Below, piece after piece: positions 1-10,542 of a stretch of DNA of 64,000 nt (position 1 is the first letter of the stretch; each line of letters starts with the position of its first letter). The stretch is from Pseudocercospora fijiensis CIRAD86. Lineage: Eukaryota; Ascomycota; Dothideomycetes; Mycosphaerellales; Mycosphaerellaceae. Under the pieces are notes generated by a model. It made no database searches, was not told the DNA's origin, and worked only from the letters and a program-made list of their open reading frames with translations. The stretch covers positions 2,329,527 through 2,393,526 of the forward strand of contig NW_006921541.1 in NCBI RefSeq assembly GCF_000340215.1. The letters run 5' to 3'. Position numbers and translations under genes: made by a program.

Positions 1-2934
1 GTGGAAGGATACGAGAATACATCCTTGTCAAAGGCACCTGTGTATCGCCAGCCTTTTGCAGAGACATCTGGCAATAGTCAGATGCGACCGCCTTCCGCCA
101 TGAAAGCAAAGAAGGCTCCTGCCAAGAAGTCTCAGGCCGAGGAAGATGAGCTGCAGCGACAGAAGATGAGTTTTCGCTGGTCGCCAGATGTCGGCCGAGT
201 GTTGAGACATGTCTTCAAACTCAAAGGATTTCGCAAGAACCAGCTCGAAGCTATCAATGCTACATTGGAAGGCCAAGATGTTTTCGTACTTATGCCGACT
301 GGAGGTGGCAAGTCTTTGACTTATCAGCTTCCGGCACTCGTACCAACAGGGAAGACCCAAGGTGTAACGATTGTGATCTCACCGCTCTTGAGCTTGATGC
401 AAGACCAAGTCGAACACCTACGCAAGCTTGGTGTACAGGCAACGTTGATCAATTCCGAGACCAGTCGAGAAGAGAGAGATCTGATCATGGATGCTTTGTG
501 GGACAGAGAGCCCGAGAGAATGGTGCAGCTGTTATATGTGACGCCGGAAATGCTTGGCAAGAGCGAGAAGATGCTGCGAACATTCGAAGGACTCCATCGC
601 AAGCGCAAATTGGCCAGAATCGTGATCGATGAAGCTCACTGCGTGAGTCAATGGGGTCACGACTTCCGACCCGACTACAAGAACCTTGGCGAGGTGCGGC
701 AAAGATTTCCTGGTGTCCCGGTCATGGCACTGACTGCCACTGCGACGGAGATCGTCAAATCCGATACGATCCACAATCTCAGCATGGATGGTTGCGCAGT
801 CTTTACTTCAAGTTTCAACCGCACCAACCTGTCATATAGCGTATTACCAAAACCGAAAGGAAAGCAGGATGTTCAGAGCATGGCGGAGGTGATCAAAAAG
901 GATCATGCCAAGGACACTGGCATCATCTACTGCCTCTCGAGAAAGAACTGCGAGGATATTGCTGCCGCTTTGGTGAACGAGCATCGTATCAAAGCCAAGC
1001 ATTACCACGCAGGCATGGACTCGATCGCGAAGGCTGATGTGCAAAAAGAATGGCAGGCTGGACATGTCCATGTCATTGTCGCAACGATCGCCTTCGGTAT
1101 GGGTATCGATAAAAGCAACGTTCGCTTCGTAATTCATCACAGCATTCCTAAATCTTTGGAGGGCTACTACCAAGAGACTGGCAGGGCGGGCCGAGACGGC
1201 AAGCCATCTGCGTGCTATTTATACTATGGCTACGGAGATGCGGGCAAGCTTCGCAAGATGATCGATGACGGCGAAGGCAATTGGGACCAGAAGGACCGCC
1301 AGCATCAGATGCTGTCTAAGATGGTGCAGTATTGCGAGAACAAGAGCGACTGCAGACGTGTTCAGGTTCTGGGCTACTTTGGGGAAGCTTTCGAGCCTGA
1401 AGATTGTCTTGGCGGATGCGACAATTGCACTTCAGGATCAACTTTCGAGGAAGTGGACTATACTCAGCACGCTCGCGACGCTATCAGTCTCGTGAGAGAG
1501 CTTCGAGATCAGAAAGTCACGATTCTGCACTGCATCGACATGTTCCGCGGGGCCAATACCAAGAAGGGACGAGATGCTAAACACGAGAAAGTTGCCCATT
1601 TCGGTAAAGGCGAAGACCTCGATCGTGGCGATGTAGAACGACTGTTCTACCGCCTGGTGAACGAACAAGCAATCGTCGAAGAGAGTCACAAGAACAAGAG
1701 AGGATTTGTCCTATCGTACGTCAACCTTGGCCGCCGATGCAATGACTTTGCTCCGGGCAAGGCAAGACTGAAAATGCTGATTCGAAGCTCACCGCGCGCT
1801 ACGAAGATTGTCAAGAAACCGATGAAGAGGAGGGGCGATGATACGACAGTGAAAGCACTTCCAATGTCGACCAATGTATCGTCACCAGTGCAGGCTGTGT
1901 CCAAGCGCAAGAAGGCTGCTGCTCAGTCAAATGTCAGACAGAGCCGGCAGGCCAATGACTACGAGCGTGATGGCTTCGTTGTCGACGATCCAAGCGAAGA
2001 CAGCTTTGGCGAAGATGCTGAGACTGAAACTGATGATGAGTACTACGCACCTGCCCCACAGCCCATCAAACCACAGCGTAAAAGAATCGCACCACAACCG
2101 CGTGGAAGGACTATCACGATCGACGACACCATGAGCAATCTCTCTGAGCTCCACAAGGATTTCGTAGCACAATTTGAGCAAGAAGCTGAGGAGAAGTGCA
2201 AGACTCTGATGAACCAGAACTTCCACCTGAAAAGCCAACCGTTCACCAATACGATATTACGACAAATGGCAATACGCTGGACAGAGACGCCAGAACAAAT
2301 GCTTCGTATCCCGAACATCGATCGAGAACGAGTCGATCGATGGGGTGAGCTCTTCTGCAAACTCGTCAAGAAGTATCATGACCATTATCGGGAGATTATG
2401 GGCGCGCAAGCAGAGCTGGAAGACGATGGCGATGACGATGAACAGCCGCTCGATCCCAACCATCAGAATGTCATCGACCTCGTGAGCGAAGACGAGGACG
2501 AGGGAGGAAAAGAATTCGAAGACTTCGTAGATGACGAGGAAGAGGGTGTGGAGAGTCAATACTTTTCCGTTGCTCAGTACAAGGCACCAGATGTTGAAGA
2601 CTTCAACAATCGGCTCGCAGGAATGTCACAATCGGCGAATAAAGCGAGAGCGGAGTCACAAGCTGCGGAGAAGTCGACCTCTAGGAAAGGCAAGAACTAC
2701 AGCATTCGAGCCGCCAACAAAGCCAATGACGAAAATACATATCGTCGCAAGTTCTCTGGCGGCAGTCGTGGCGGTCGCTATGCACCAGGCTCTGGCTCTG
2801 GATCTGGGACAGGCAGAAAGAGGACATCTGCGTCTAGCAAGAGCGGCGGCGCTTCTGCAAAAAATTCGCGCGCACCATCTCGAGCGCAGGGCGGCGGCTT
2901 TGGTACGGGCTCAGTCAGAGCGATGCCGACTTGA
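1..2934 (+). CDS. RecQ-family DNA helicase (Sgs1/QDE-3/BLM-like), 5' end cut by window
   Basis: ATP-dependent 3'-5' DNA helicase for recombination and replication-fork repair in the nucleus. The frame is open from base 1 with a GTG, so the N-terminus lies outside the window. Numbering from base 1: Walker A MPTGGGKS at 98-105, DEAH box at 210-213 followed by the RecQ-typical CVSQWGHDFRPDY, arginine-finger motif QETGRAGRD at 391-399. A RecQ zinc-binding segment follows with cysteines at about 451, 469, 473 and 476, then an RQC-like region and an HRDC-like helical domain at about 711-800. The tail is acidic and then Gly/Ser/Arg-rich. RecQ core plus HRDC plus long disordered ends fits the Sgs1/BLM class rather than a short RecQ. 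No intron is needed in the visible part. It is convergent with the DHA1 transporter downstream. Confidence 0.93.
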   Translation: MEGYENTSLSKAPVYRQPFAETSGNSQMRPPSAMKAKKAPAKKSQAEEDELQRQKMSFRWSPDVGRVLRHVFKLKGFRKNQLEAINATLEGQDVFVLMPTGGGKSLTYQLPALVPTGKTQGVTIVISPLLSLMQDQVEHLRKLGVQATLINSETSREERDLIMDALWDREPERMVQLLYVTPEMLGKSEKMLRTFEGLHRKRKLARIVIDEAHCVSQWGHDFRPDYKNLGEVRQRFPGVPVMALTATATEIVKSDTIHNLSMDGCAVFTSSFNRTNLSYSVLPKPKGKQDVQSMAEVIKKDHAKDTGIIYCLSRKNCEDIAAALVNEHRIKAKHYHAGMDSIAKADVQKEWQAGHVHVIVATIAFGMGIDKSNVRFVIHHSIPKSLEGYYQETGRAGRDGKPSACYLYYGYGDAGKLRKMIDDGEGNWDQKDRQHQMLSKMVQYCENKSDCRRVQVLGYFGEAFEPEDCLGGCDNCTSGSTFEEVDYTQHARDAISLVRELRDQKVTILHCIDMFRGANTKKGRDAKHEKVAHFGKGEDLDRGDVERLFYRLVNEQAIVEESHKNKRGFVLSYVNLGRRCNDFAPGKARLKMLIRSSPRATKIVKKPMKRRGDDTTVKALPMSTNVSSPVQAVSKRKKAAAQSNVRQSRQANDYERDGFVVDDPSEDSFGEDAETETDDEYYAPAPQPIKPQRKRIAPQPRGRTITIDDTMSNLSELHKDFVAQFEQEAEEKCKTLMNQNFHLKSQPFTNTILRQMAIRWTETPEQMLRIPNIDRERVDRWGELFCKLVKKYHDHYREIMGAQAELEDDGDDDEQPLDPNHQNVIDLVSEDEDEGGKEFEDFVDDEEEGVESQYFSVAQYKAPDVEDFNNRLAGMSQSANKARAESQAAEKSTSRKGKNYSIRAANKANDENTYRRKFSGGSRGGRYAPGSGSGSGTGRKRTSASSKSGGASAKNSRAPSRAQGGGFGTGSVRAMPT

Positions 2935-3350
2935 TGCTTTCCGCTCTTAGAAATAGCTCTCGTTCTCTCCATCCCTGGCAAAGACGATGCTGTGAGCAAT
3001 GCGACTTGGCATCCGAAGCAGCGTTTCTATTGCAGATCCTCCTTCGTTTTCGCAGCGCAGGGCTTTCCTCTCCTAAGTTCGCTTCAACAGCACTCCATTA
3101 TAGATTCACGCCCTGAATGTATAAATCTTCATCCTTGCAGAGAATGTGCACGAAAAGACCGGATCTCGTGTTCCTGATCCTAAACAACCTTTCCTCTTCA
3201 GGCCTTCGCGTTCGAGCCCCACTTAGGTTTCCGGCCGACAATGGACGTGTGTGAAGACTGAGACACCTGTATCGCTGTGGTATTTGAGGTAATAGTTCTA
3301 TTGTGGGAGGGAACAGGCTGGCTCGTTGGCTCTCTCTTGGAACACTACAG
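2935..3350. other. Convergent 3' intergenic region
   Basis: This 416-bp stretch between the stop of the RecQ gene and the stop of the opposing transporter must hold both 3' UTRs. I see no coding signal, repeat or RNA gene. Confidence 0.6.
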
Positions 3351-4989
3351 CTATCCCCACTCAAACGCAGCAACAATATCGTGATCGAATTCTGGATTAA
3401 CCCAGCTCGGCTTGCCATTCTTCGCTCTGATTGCGCCGCCGAATTTGTGCAAGAACGCAAACACCGGAATGCAGAGGAACACAGTGATAATAGCATGCCC
3501 TGCGAATGTCCATGTATACCCAACTCCATCGACCCAGTACGCGATGAAGAATGGATCCACGAATGCCGAGAGGTTGAGTGATACTGCGTAGAAGACGACG
3601 ACCGACATGCTTTGCAGAGGGTATGCATCGACGACATAAGCGCAGACTGCGGTGTTGCCCATTTGGATTCCGGCACCCACTGTGAAGAGTCAGCATGAAA
3701 GAATGGATAAAATGAGATGGACAGGAAGGCTTACACAAAGCGAAGGAGACCTGGCCGACGATCCAGTGGTAGTTGCGATCAATGGAGATGCCCCAGATGA
3801 TAAGTCCCACTGCAGACAGAATTGCAGCTGGGTACACAAGCCAGATTCGCATCTCCGGATTTCTGCTTGCGCCAGGACGTTTGGAGAGCTTGACAAGCAG
3901 CCAGTCGCTCAGGCTGCCGGAACAGAAGGCCTCGGAGAATAGTGTGCCCACGATCAAGCCAATGAAGAAGAGCCCCTGCGTCTGCGGCGAGTAGGACGCA
4001 TATGCCACCGGAATCATTGTGATGACCGATAGGATCCACCAGTACCAGCCGAAAGAGTAGCAAATGACTGCGATCGGAACAACAACGTATTTGAACGTCT
4101 TCCCAAATCGAACCAGAGTGTCCCAAACTTTGGGGTGCTTCATTCCTGGCAGTGGTGTGATATTAACATATGCCAAGCTCTTCGTTCGCTTCACTGCAGC
4201 CTCAGTAACAGAATCTTTCTCTGACATCGCTCTTGCGCTGCTCTGTCTTGACAACATCAAGTCGCGAGGGTATAACGTCTCCGGCAGGAACAACACCTCA
4301 GCTACGAGAATGACACCAAGCAGTATGAGAGTCACCCATTGTATCCATGTTGACCCTGCTAAATCAACAAATCCTCCTATGAGCGGACCGAGCAGCAGAC
4401 CTAGATCAATTGCCAATACCCAAAGCCCAACCTTCTGACCGCGTTCGTGTTCGAAAAAGAGGTCATTGATGATGGCGAGACCAACGGTTGAGGCTGGAGA
4501 CAGCCCAAGACCTTGGAAGAACCGAGCAGCCATGTATCCCGAATACCCATCCGCCAATGCCGCGCCGATAGTCGCAGCGATTGCCATGGTCGTGCCGATG
4601 ATGAAGATCGGCCGTCTTCCGATGATGTCGGCGGGCGAAGACCATATTAGAGGTCCGACCGAGAGCCCGAGAGCTGGAATCGCGACAGTCCAATTGATCT
4701 CGCCCAAAGAGGCATTGTATCGTGTCTGCAATTCGGGAAACGAAGGGACAGTGGTCGTTGTGATGTAGGTGAACATGAAGTACAGCGCCATGACTATGCC
4801 GAGTATAGCATTTTTCCGAAGCCATGTCCAATTCAACGGATCCAATGCGTCTCCCTCTACAGGTTGAGGACACAGCTTGTGCCCATTCTTGTCCAAGAGT
4901 ACTTCTGCGGCAATGAAACCTGATTCGACTTCAGCACCATTAGTTGGTTCAATGGACGTCAACTTCTTCTCGGACTTCATATCTGCCAT
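3351..4989 (-). CDS. Major facilitator transporter, DHA1 drug:H+ antiporter type (2 exons, 527 aa)
   Basis: Predicted 12-TM plasma-membrane transporter of small organic substrates or drugs. Exon 1 is 4989-3735, the intron 3734-3680 (55 bp, GTAAGC donor, CACAG acceptor), exon 2 is 3679-3351. Splicing shifts the reading into the frame coding the last two helices and gives 527 residues, a normal DHA1 length. Visible motifs are the DPLNW box at residue 50 just before TM1, a GRRPIF motif in the TM2-3 loop, RFFQGLG, and a GPLIGGF motif in TM5. The ATG at 4989 gives a 55-residue hydrophilic N-terminus, usual for the family. An upstream in-frame extension to 5199 is open but looks untranslated. Substrate cannot be told from sequence. 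Confidence 0.9.
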
Positions 4990-6522
4990 GGTAGGCAAAA
5001 AGAGAGAAGGAAACTGAACTGAACTGAACGAACGAGAGCATAGAGGAAACACGAAACTCTGAGCCACCTTCCTATTGATATCAACATTACTACGACAAGA
5101 CTTGACAAGACAAGTATAAAAGAAATTTTTACGAGAGTGCTTGCGTGCACGATAACGATATCGCTTATAGTAGCTGATCGTGCAAGAGACAAGCCACATC
5201 CTGGGAGATGCGAGGCGACCTGCATATCAATCCGGACATTGAGCCTTCCTCTTGCACGGATCAGGAGTCGAAATTCTGCTAGGAGCGTGTCGCCCGCGTG
5301 GCTGTGGGACCAAGGTATTATTCCTTATCTCATGGACTTTACACATAGATTGTGTTGCCTGATAAGGGAAGCTGGAGAGCCAAGCGTGAACGTCAGACTC
5401 TGCGTTGCGTACTGTATCCGAATTTCTGGATTCTTTCCTGTGGTAGATACGATACGACTGATGACTTTTTTCTTGTTCTTTGACCTCACGAGGTTTTTGA
5501 AGATCGTCGCTTGTTGATATATCGGGCACTTCCTGCGCGAGTGCCTAAGGTGCTATTATAGAGACTTTACGAGGACGACAATGCTTGCAAAATTCTTCTC
5601 TGGACTTGAAGAAGTGATTCTGGTGGGGCGAGTGTGAGTGTATTGGAGCGAGGATGTGTTTCTAGCCCTAGTGCCTCTCAGCCATGCGGGTCAAAAGAAA
5701 GGATCATCCGAAGTGCTGGTTGGTTGGTATGTCATTTGAAACCTATATATTTAAAGACCTTCGAATGTGTTCGGCTTTACTGTGAGAACTACCGTATTCT
5801 CTTCAATTAGATCAGAGACTTTTGCGGGAGTTGGATTCCCTTTGATTATAGTTCTATATCGCGCACCGATGCCGTCAAACTCGCCAACGATTGCCAGACA
5901 TCACCAACACAGGTCAGTTGCATTCTATAATAAAGTCGGAACTCCTCACTAGATCCCATCCCATCGACAATGAGTGAACCACCTCCCCCGTCTACCCCAA
6001 TATAACACTAACCTCTTTCCAGATCCCTCCATTCACATACAAGTGCGCTGCGCAACCGTGTGCGATTCAAACCAAGTCTACGCATGGATATTTCAAGCTT
6101 GCTTGCCAGGGAATTGGCGGCTCTTCACTCACAGCTGAATCTCTTCCAAAGGATATGTATAACGAAGTCGTGGGCGCCTGTGTGTGTGTGTGCTCATGGA
6201 CAGACCGATCCGCACACTTGACACGATTTCCGGTGACTTAGGTATCCTCCGGGCACGGCGGAACTGATCTTCGGCCTCGGACAGCCGTATGGTTGTCCAA
6301 GTAATGGTAAATGGTTTTGAGCATGGCGTGCGATCGAGATTCTGCTGCGTAAGAGGTGAAGGGTTCGGGATGCTGCGGATGGGGGGAATCTTCCTCTTCG
6401 CAGAAGACGATAGTAAAGGTTCACAGAATGTTGAGAGAGAAGTCCTGTGCATCATGTCAACATGGTCTCATTTCAAGCTCTATCTCTACGTCGTGCGTGA
6501 AGGATTTTGCAGCGCGCTCAAG
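4990..6522. other. Intergenic region with possible small exon remnants
   Basis: This 1.5-kb stretch holds the promoter of the DHA1 gene and the 3' region of the DHA2 gene. Around 5870-6240 (+) there are splice-like signals: a CAG|GTCAGT donor near 5910 and a branch-like CACTAACC plus TTTCCAG acceptor ending near 6024. Short open frames lie on both sides, but the product matches nothing I know. A (TG)n run sits at about 6179-6192. Confidence 0.4.
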
Positions 6523-8449
6523 TTATTTGGGAGTTCTCGACTGCCAGACAAAATAAAGGCTTGTCACTACGCCTGCAGCGCCGAAAGCAACGCCGAGCCA
6601 CCACACGTTGTGATAGCCGTGCAAGGGTGTGTAGCCGTGACTCGTGTATCGATCTATCGAGCCCCCAATGCCTAGGCCTGTGGCTATTGAGTAGTTCACC
6701 ATCTAATCATCATTTAGCATTTGGTGGCAAATCGAGGGCAGCAATACATACCGTGCTAATCAACGACGCGCCGATGCCCTGATGCTCTTTCGGTAGGGCG
6801 TTGGACATCAAGATTGTGCCTGATGGAAAGCTCCAGTTCATCGCCAGCGGCGCGACGAGAATCGATATGATCATCGGGACCGGAAACGGGTCTGCTGGGT
6901 CGGCAAAGATCAGCAGACCTGGACTGATTACGAAGACCAGCATGGCACTGGTCATGAGCTGGCAAAAAGATTAGTATGAGAACTACGCAATGACCAGTGT
7001 CGAGCTTACCCAGGGCACTTTGAGCTTCTTCAGCAGATATGGCACTGCAATGGCAGCACAAAAGCCAATGGGCGCGACCGGCCATGACTTTGATGCGGCG
7101 TTCAGAGGTGGATAGCCTTGAATAACCATAATGAACAGGTAGAGATAATAAGCCCAGATGCCATGCGATGCCCACCCAAACCCGATGCAAGCCATCGTCA
7201 GTACCGCTTTGCGATCCAAGGCTTGTAGAGGTACGATTGGCGCCTTTGCTACTTTTAGTTCCACATAGGCGAAAATCCCGAGCAAGACGAGACTGAGAAT
7301 CAGGGTGACTGGGATATATGCCGTGTCCCAGCCGTCGATTGGAGCTTGATTGAGAACGAAGTTGAGCAGCATCAAGCCGCTTACGCCTGTCAGAGATCCC
7401 CAGAAGTCGAACTCGGTCATACTCGCTGGCTTTTGCCAAGCTTCACTTGATGGTATGATCGACCAAGACAACCCGAAAGCGAATACACAAGCAATTGCCA
7501 TAGTCCAGAAACATGCAGGCCACCACGAAACTTCCGCTATTAGAGAGGAGAAGACGACTCCCAGCGTCATGCCAACTGGACCGCAGCCGCCAAAGAGGGC
7601 GATTGCTCGAGCACGTTCAGGTCCCATGGGGAAGGTTCGTCCAATCAGAGCAATTCCGTTAGGCACAAGCAGTGCAGGAGCGATTCCTTGCAGTCCACGA
7701 CAGGTACTCAGCATGATGTGTCCACCTACGAGGCCAGAGAAACCAGCAATTGCGGATGAGACGGCGAACCAGATCCAGCCGATTAGGTACATCTTCTTGT
7801 GCCCATACATGTCTCCAAGTCTTCCTGCTGGAAGGATGAAAGAGCCCAGTGTCATGCTGTAAGATGCTGTAAACCAGGCCATTTGTCCAGGATTGGTGAC
7901 GCCAAAGTCTTTGGCGATCAGGAGCAAAGGTGCGAACGACTGCGCTAGCGCTGCCAGAGAGAAGAGCTGGGAGAGGCAGATGGTGAAGATGAACCCTCTT
8001 TCGTGCCAAGGCGACATTCGGGTGTCTTGTTTCGGAGGCGCTATAAGCTTGGGCACAGGCGGCTGCCGCACAGATGCATTTTTGTGTGACATGCTCTGGC
8101 CGGGGCTGGCATTTTGGTGAGCTGGCTGCAAGCTTGGATATCCTGTGCTTGGGAAGAGATTCAGAGAGACGACTCTTTCCGGCGGTGGGGGACGGGAGCC
8201 ACTCTCCAGCTGCTTGTCGATGTTCGTGTCTTGATAGTCGATGTAGGTCGTGCTTGTGGAGCGTGAATGGTTGTAAATGGCATGTCGATTGCCAAGATCG
8301 AATGAGGCTGCAGACCGCAAGCTTGCTGATGCCGGTGTTTCCTGTGCATCGTGGAGTCGAGAAACTCTGGAGTTGGTTCGCAGAGTTTGAAAGTCACCGG
8401 CGCCAGCTGTTGAGCGATTGGATCGATGTTTGAAGATATTCGAGCGCAT
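6523..8449 (-). CDS. Major facilitator transporter, DHA2/ATR1-like (3 exons, 608 aa)
   Basis: Predicted 14-TM proton-coupled exporter resembling fungal aminotriazole-resistance (ATR1) proteins. Exons are 8449-7010, 6958-6752 and 6702-6523. The introns, 7009-6959 (51 bp) and 6751-6703 (49 bp), are both phase 0 with GTAAGC and GTATGT donors. The last junction restores the DHA2 motif running from GIGASLIST into MVNYSIATGLGIGGS. The transmembrane part begins near residue 140 (SPWHERGFIFTICLSQ). MYGHKK in the loop after TM2 and LLVPNGIALIGRTF are DHA2-typical. A Ser/Thr-rich N-terminal tail of about 135 residues is longer than usual; an inner ATG at MSHKNAS would shorten it. The substrate is unknown. 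Confidence 0.88.
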
Positions 8450-9321
8450 AATGAACGCGACCGAGTTGGACGAAAGAGTGACTTGTTTGAGTTCGTCAAG
8501 CGATGGCTATCGCATAGCGTAGATTGCCCCGAAGAGCTTCAACAGGACGTCGAGAGGATGCAGAGTGAGGGCAGGTGGGTCGTTATAGTAGTCCTGGCTG
8601 TCGAGCACTGTGAATGTAGATTCATTCATTCTTGCCATACGAGTAGGAAGAATGGAGAGGTCAAAAGGAGGCTAGCTAGCACAAGGCGGTCTGGCTTGGC
8701 AGTGTGATGCGACTCGACAGTCGTTGTTGAGCAGAAACGGTATGCGGTGGAGATCGTTCTCTCGGGATAATTCTCGTAAGTTAGGCGATGGACAGCTGTT
8801 GGAGGCATGATGATGCAGAATGCTTGTTTTCAAATAATAATGCAGGTAATGAGCGCAGATCATGGATAGCAGGTACAAAGATTCACATGACCAAGTGGTT
8901 GACATTACTTTCGGTTTCCCGAGTGATTAATATTCTTGCAGGTAGAGGCTCTCAGTGCGGGGCGTACCCTTATTATTTATAGCAGTCGTTGACTCGTTGG
9001 CCTGATGACACTCACTGCAACGGGCATCGTACATTCCGAATACGACTCCTGTGGTGATCGTCATTTCTGGCGTTGGCGAATCTGAAACCTGCTGCTGTGA
9101 AGAGTCAGGAAACTCGCCGGTCGCTCAAACCAAGGATATATATATATATATATATGTCGCTCCGCGGATAACATGTCTCGGACCCATACGCCGTACAGCG
9201 ACACCATCTACAAAACACAAGCTGCAGAGGCACCGGGCAGAGTGAAAGGAAAGGGAAAACACTCTCCCTGATCCCTGCCATCCGCCCGCCGACGCCCCAG
9301 GCGGACTTCAACAACACACTA
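8450..9321. other. Intergenic region upstream of the DHA2 gene
   Basis: This stretch holds the DHA2 promoter and a (TA)n microsatellite. Short open frames on both strands lack codon character or known motifs. I see nothing else in it. Confidence 0.5.
9136..9155. repeat. (TA)n microsatellite
   Basis: About ten uninterrupted TA units, 170 bp from the left end of the MITE. Confidence 0.9.
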
Positions 9322-9653
9322 GAGGGATTTCGCCACGCCTTTTGATGCCGCTCTAGGTGCCGCTCCAGCTCCTGATTATAGCCGCCAAGGTCTCGAATAA
9401 GCCTAGTATTCGGTCTCTTTCCGCTTCTTATGAATGGCCCGACGTCAGCACCTGCGGCTACTTCCACTACGCTAAGCTATATTCACTCACTTACGACCTA
9501 ATCCGGCGCTAGAGCGGCCGCTCCAGCGCTGGAGCGGCAGCTGAAGGTGACACGTGCACGCGCACTGTTCACTTCCTTATTAGGCCGCCCTAGTCTACAT
9601 TAGGGGCTGGAGCGGCACCTAGAGCGGCATCAAAAGGCGTGGCGAAATCCCTC
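9322..9653. mobile_element. MITE with 48-bp perfect terminal inverted repeats, TA target duplication
   Basis: The first 48 bases (from GAGGGATTTCGCCACGCC) are the exact reverse complement of the last 48. The match decays just inside, after CCGCTCCAG. TA flanks both ends (9320-9321 and 9654-9655), as for Tc1/mariner-type insertion. A 3-bp ACT duplication is an equally possible reading if the ends are one base further out. The 332-bp body has no coding capacity and includes an internal palindrome (CCGCTCCAGCGCTGGAGCGG at about 9519). Unlike the large elements of this window it is GC-rich and shows no RIP decay. Confidence 0.88.
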
Positions 9654-10542
9654 TACTGGGCAGCACCTGTACTTCCTGCACTCCATTCATCCGCTCCGCT
9701 CGACTTCTGGACCTCCTCCTCGAAGAACGCGCTTTGCGGTGCTCAACCCTGTACTCTGCATGCACCTGATACCGATCAATGGATTCCATCTGCTCCACTG
9801 CTGCCCTCAAAGAGACGTGCATTGCTGACCTGTCCTGTCTGTGGCAGAAAGATCGATCGGCTTCGACCATCCGAGCGCTAGAATAGGAAGAGAACTTTCT
9901 CCGAGCCTCGCCGACGGCATGCCGCAATCAGGAAACCCTCAAACATTCATCTACTCTGTATATCTGTGCAACATATCGGCGTGTGAAATCCATCGCTGAC
10001 GTCGCAATATGCACGTCGCGTGAGCAGAAGCCGACAACGACTGCAACGTGACTGCACCCTAATCTCAAAACAGTGGGTATAGAGGACGTAACTTTTTCTC
10101 CGGAGCGGAGGTGGAGACGTACTCTGGGGAGAAACGTTGCTCCTAGATGAAAGCTATCCATTTTTGTGGCAACTTCTATGGGTATCACTCTGCTTCCTAC
10201 GAAGAAACGCCGTCATGACCCGATGTCTTCGGCGACTGCCATCGATTGCAAGTAAGTACGAGCATTGATCTGAAGATAGCATGAAAAGCGCTCGAGAAGC
10301 GTCGAGCGATCCTGCGGACATCGTCGCGTGACACCAGCGACATCGAAAAAGCAATTACAGACGACTTGAAACTGCACTGGATCCACAAAAATCGCTGTAG
10401 AAATTGATCAAACATCCTCCGACTCCGAAAAAGCGACCAAACAGAGTCATCACAGTATCGCACACTCTTCAACCGTTGTTCCGGACAGAAAACCCGCACC
10501 GACTCCAAAATTCTCACAGCACTCAGCCCTTCGACTTCCAAC
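9654..10542. other. Intergenic region and promoter of the sugar porter
   Basis: No gene is supported here. The stretch ends in the 5' region of the sugar-porter gene. Short open frames on both strands have no recognisable product. Confidence 0.5.
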
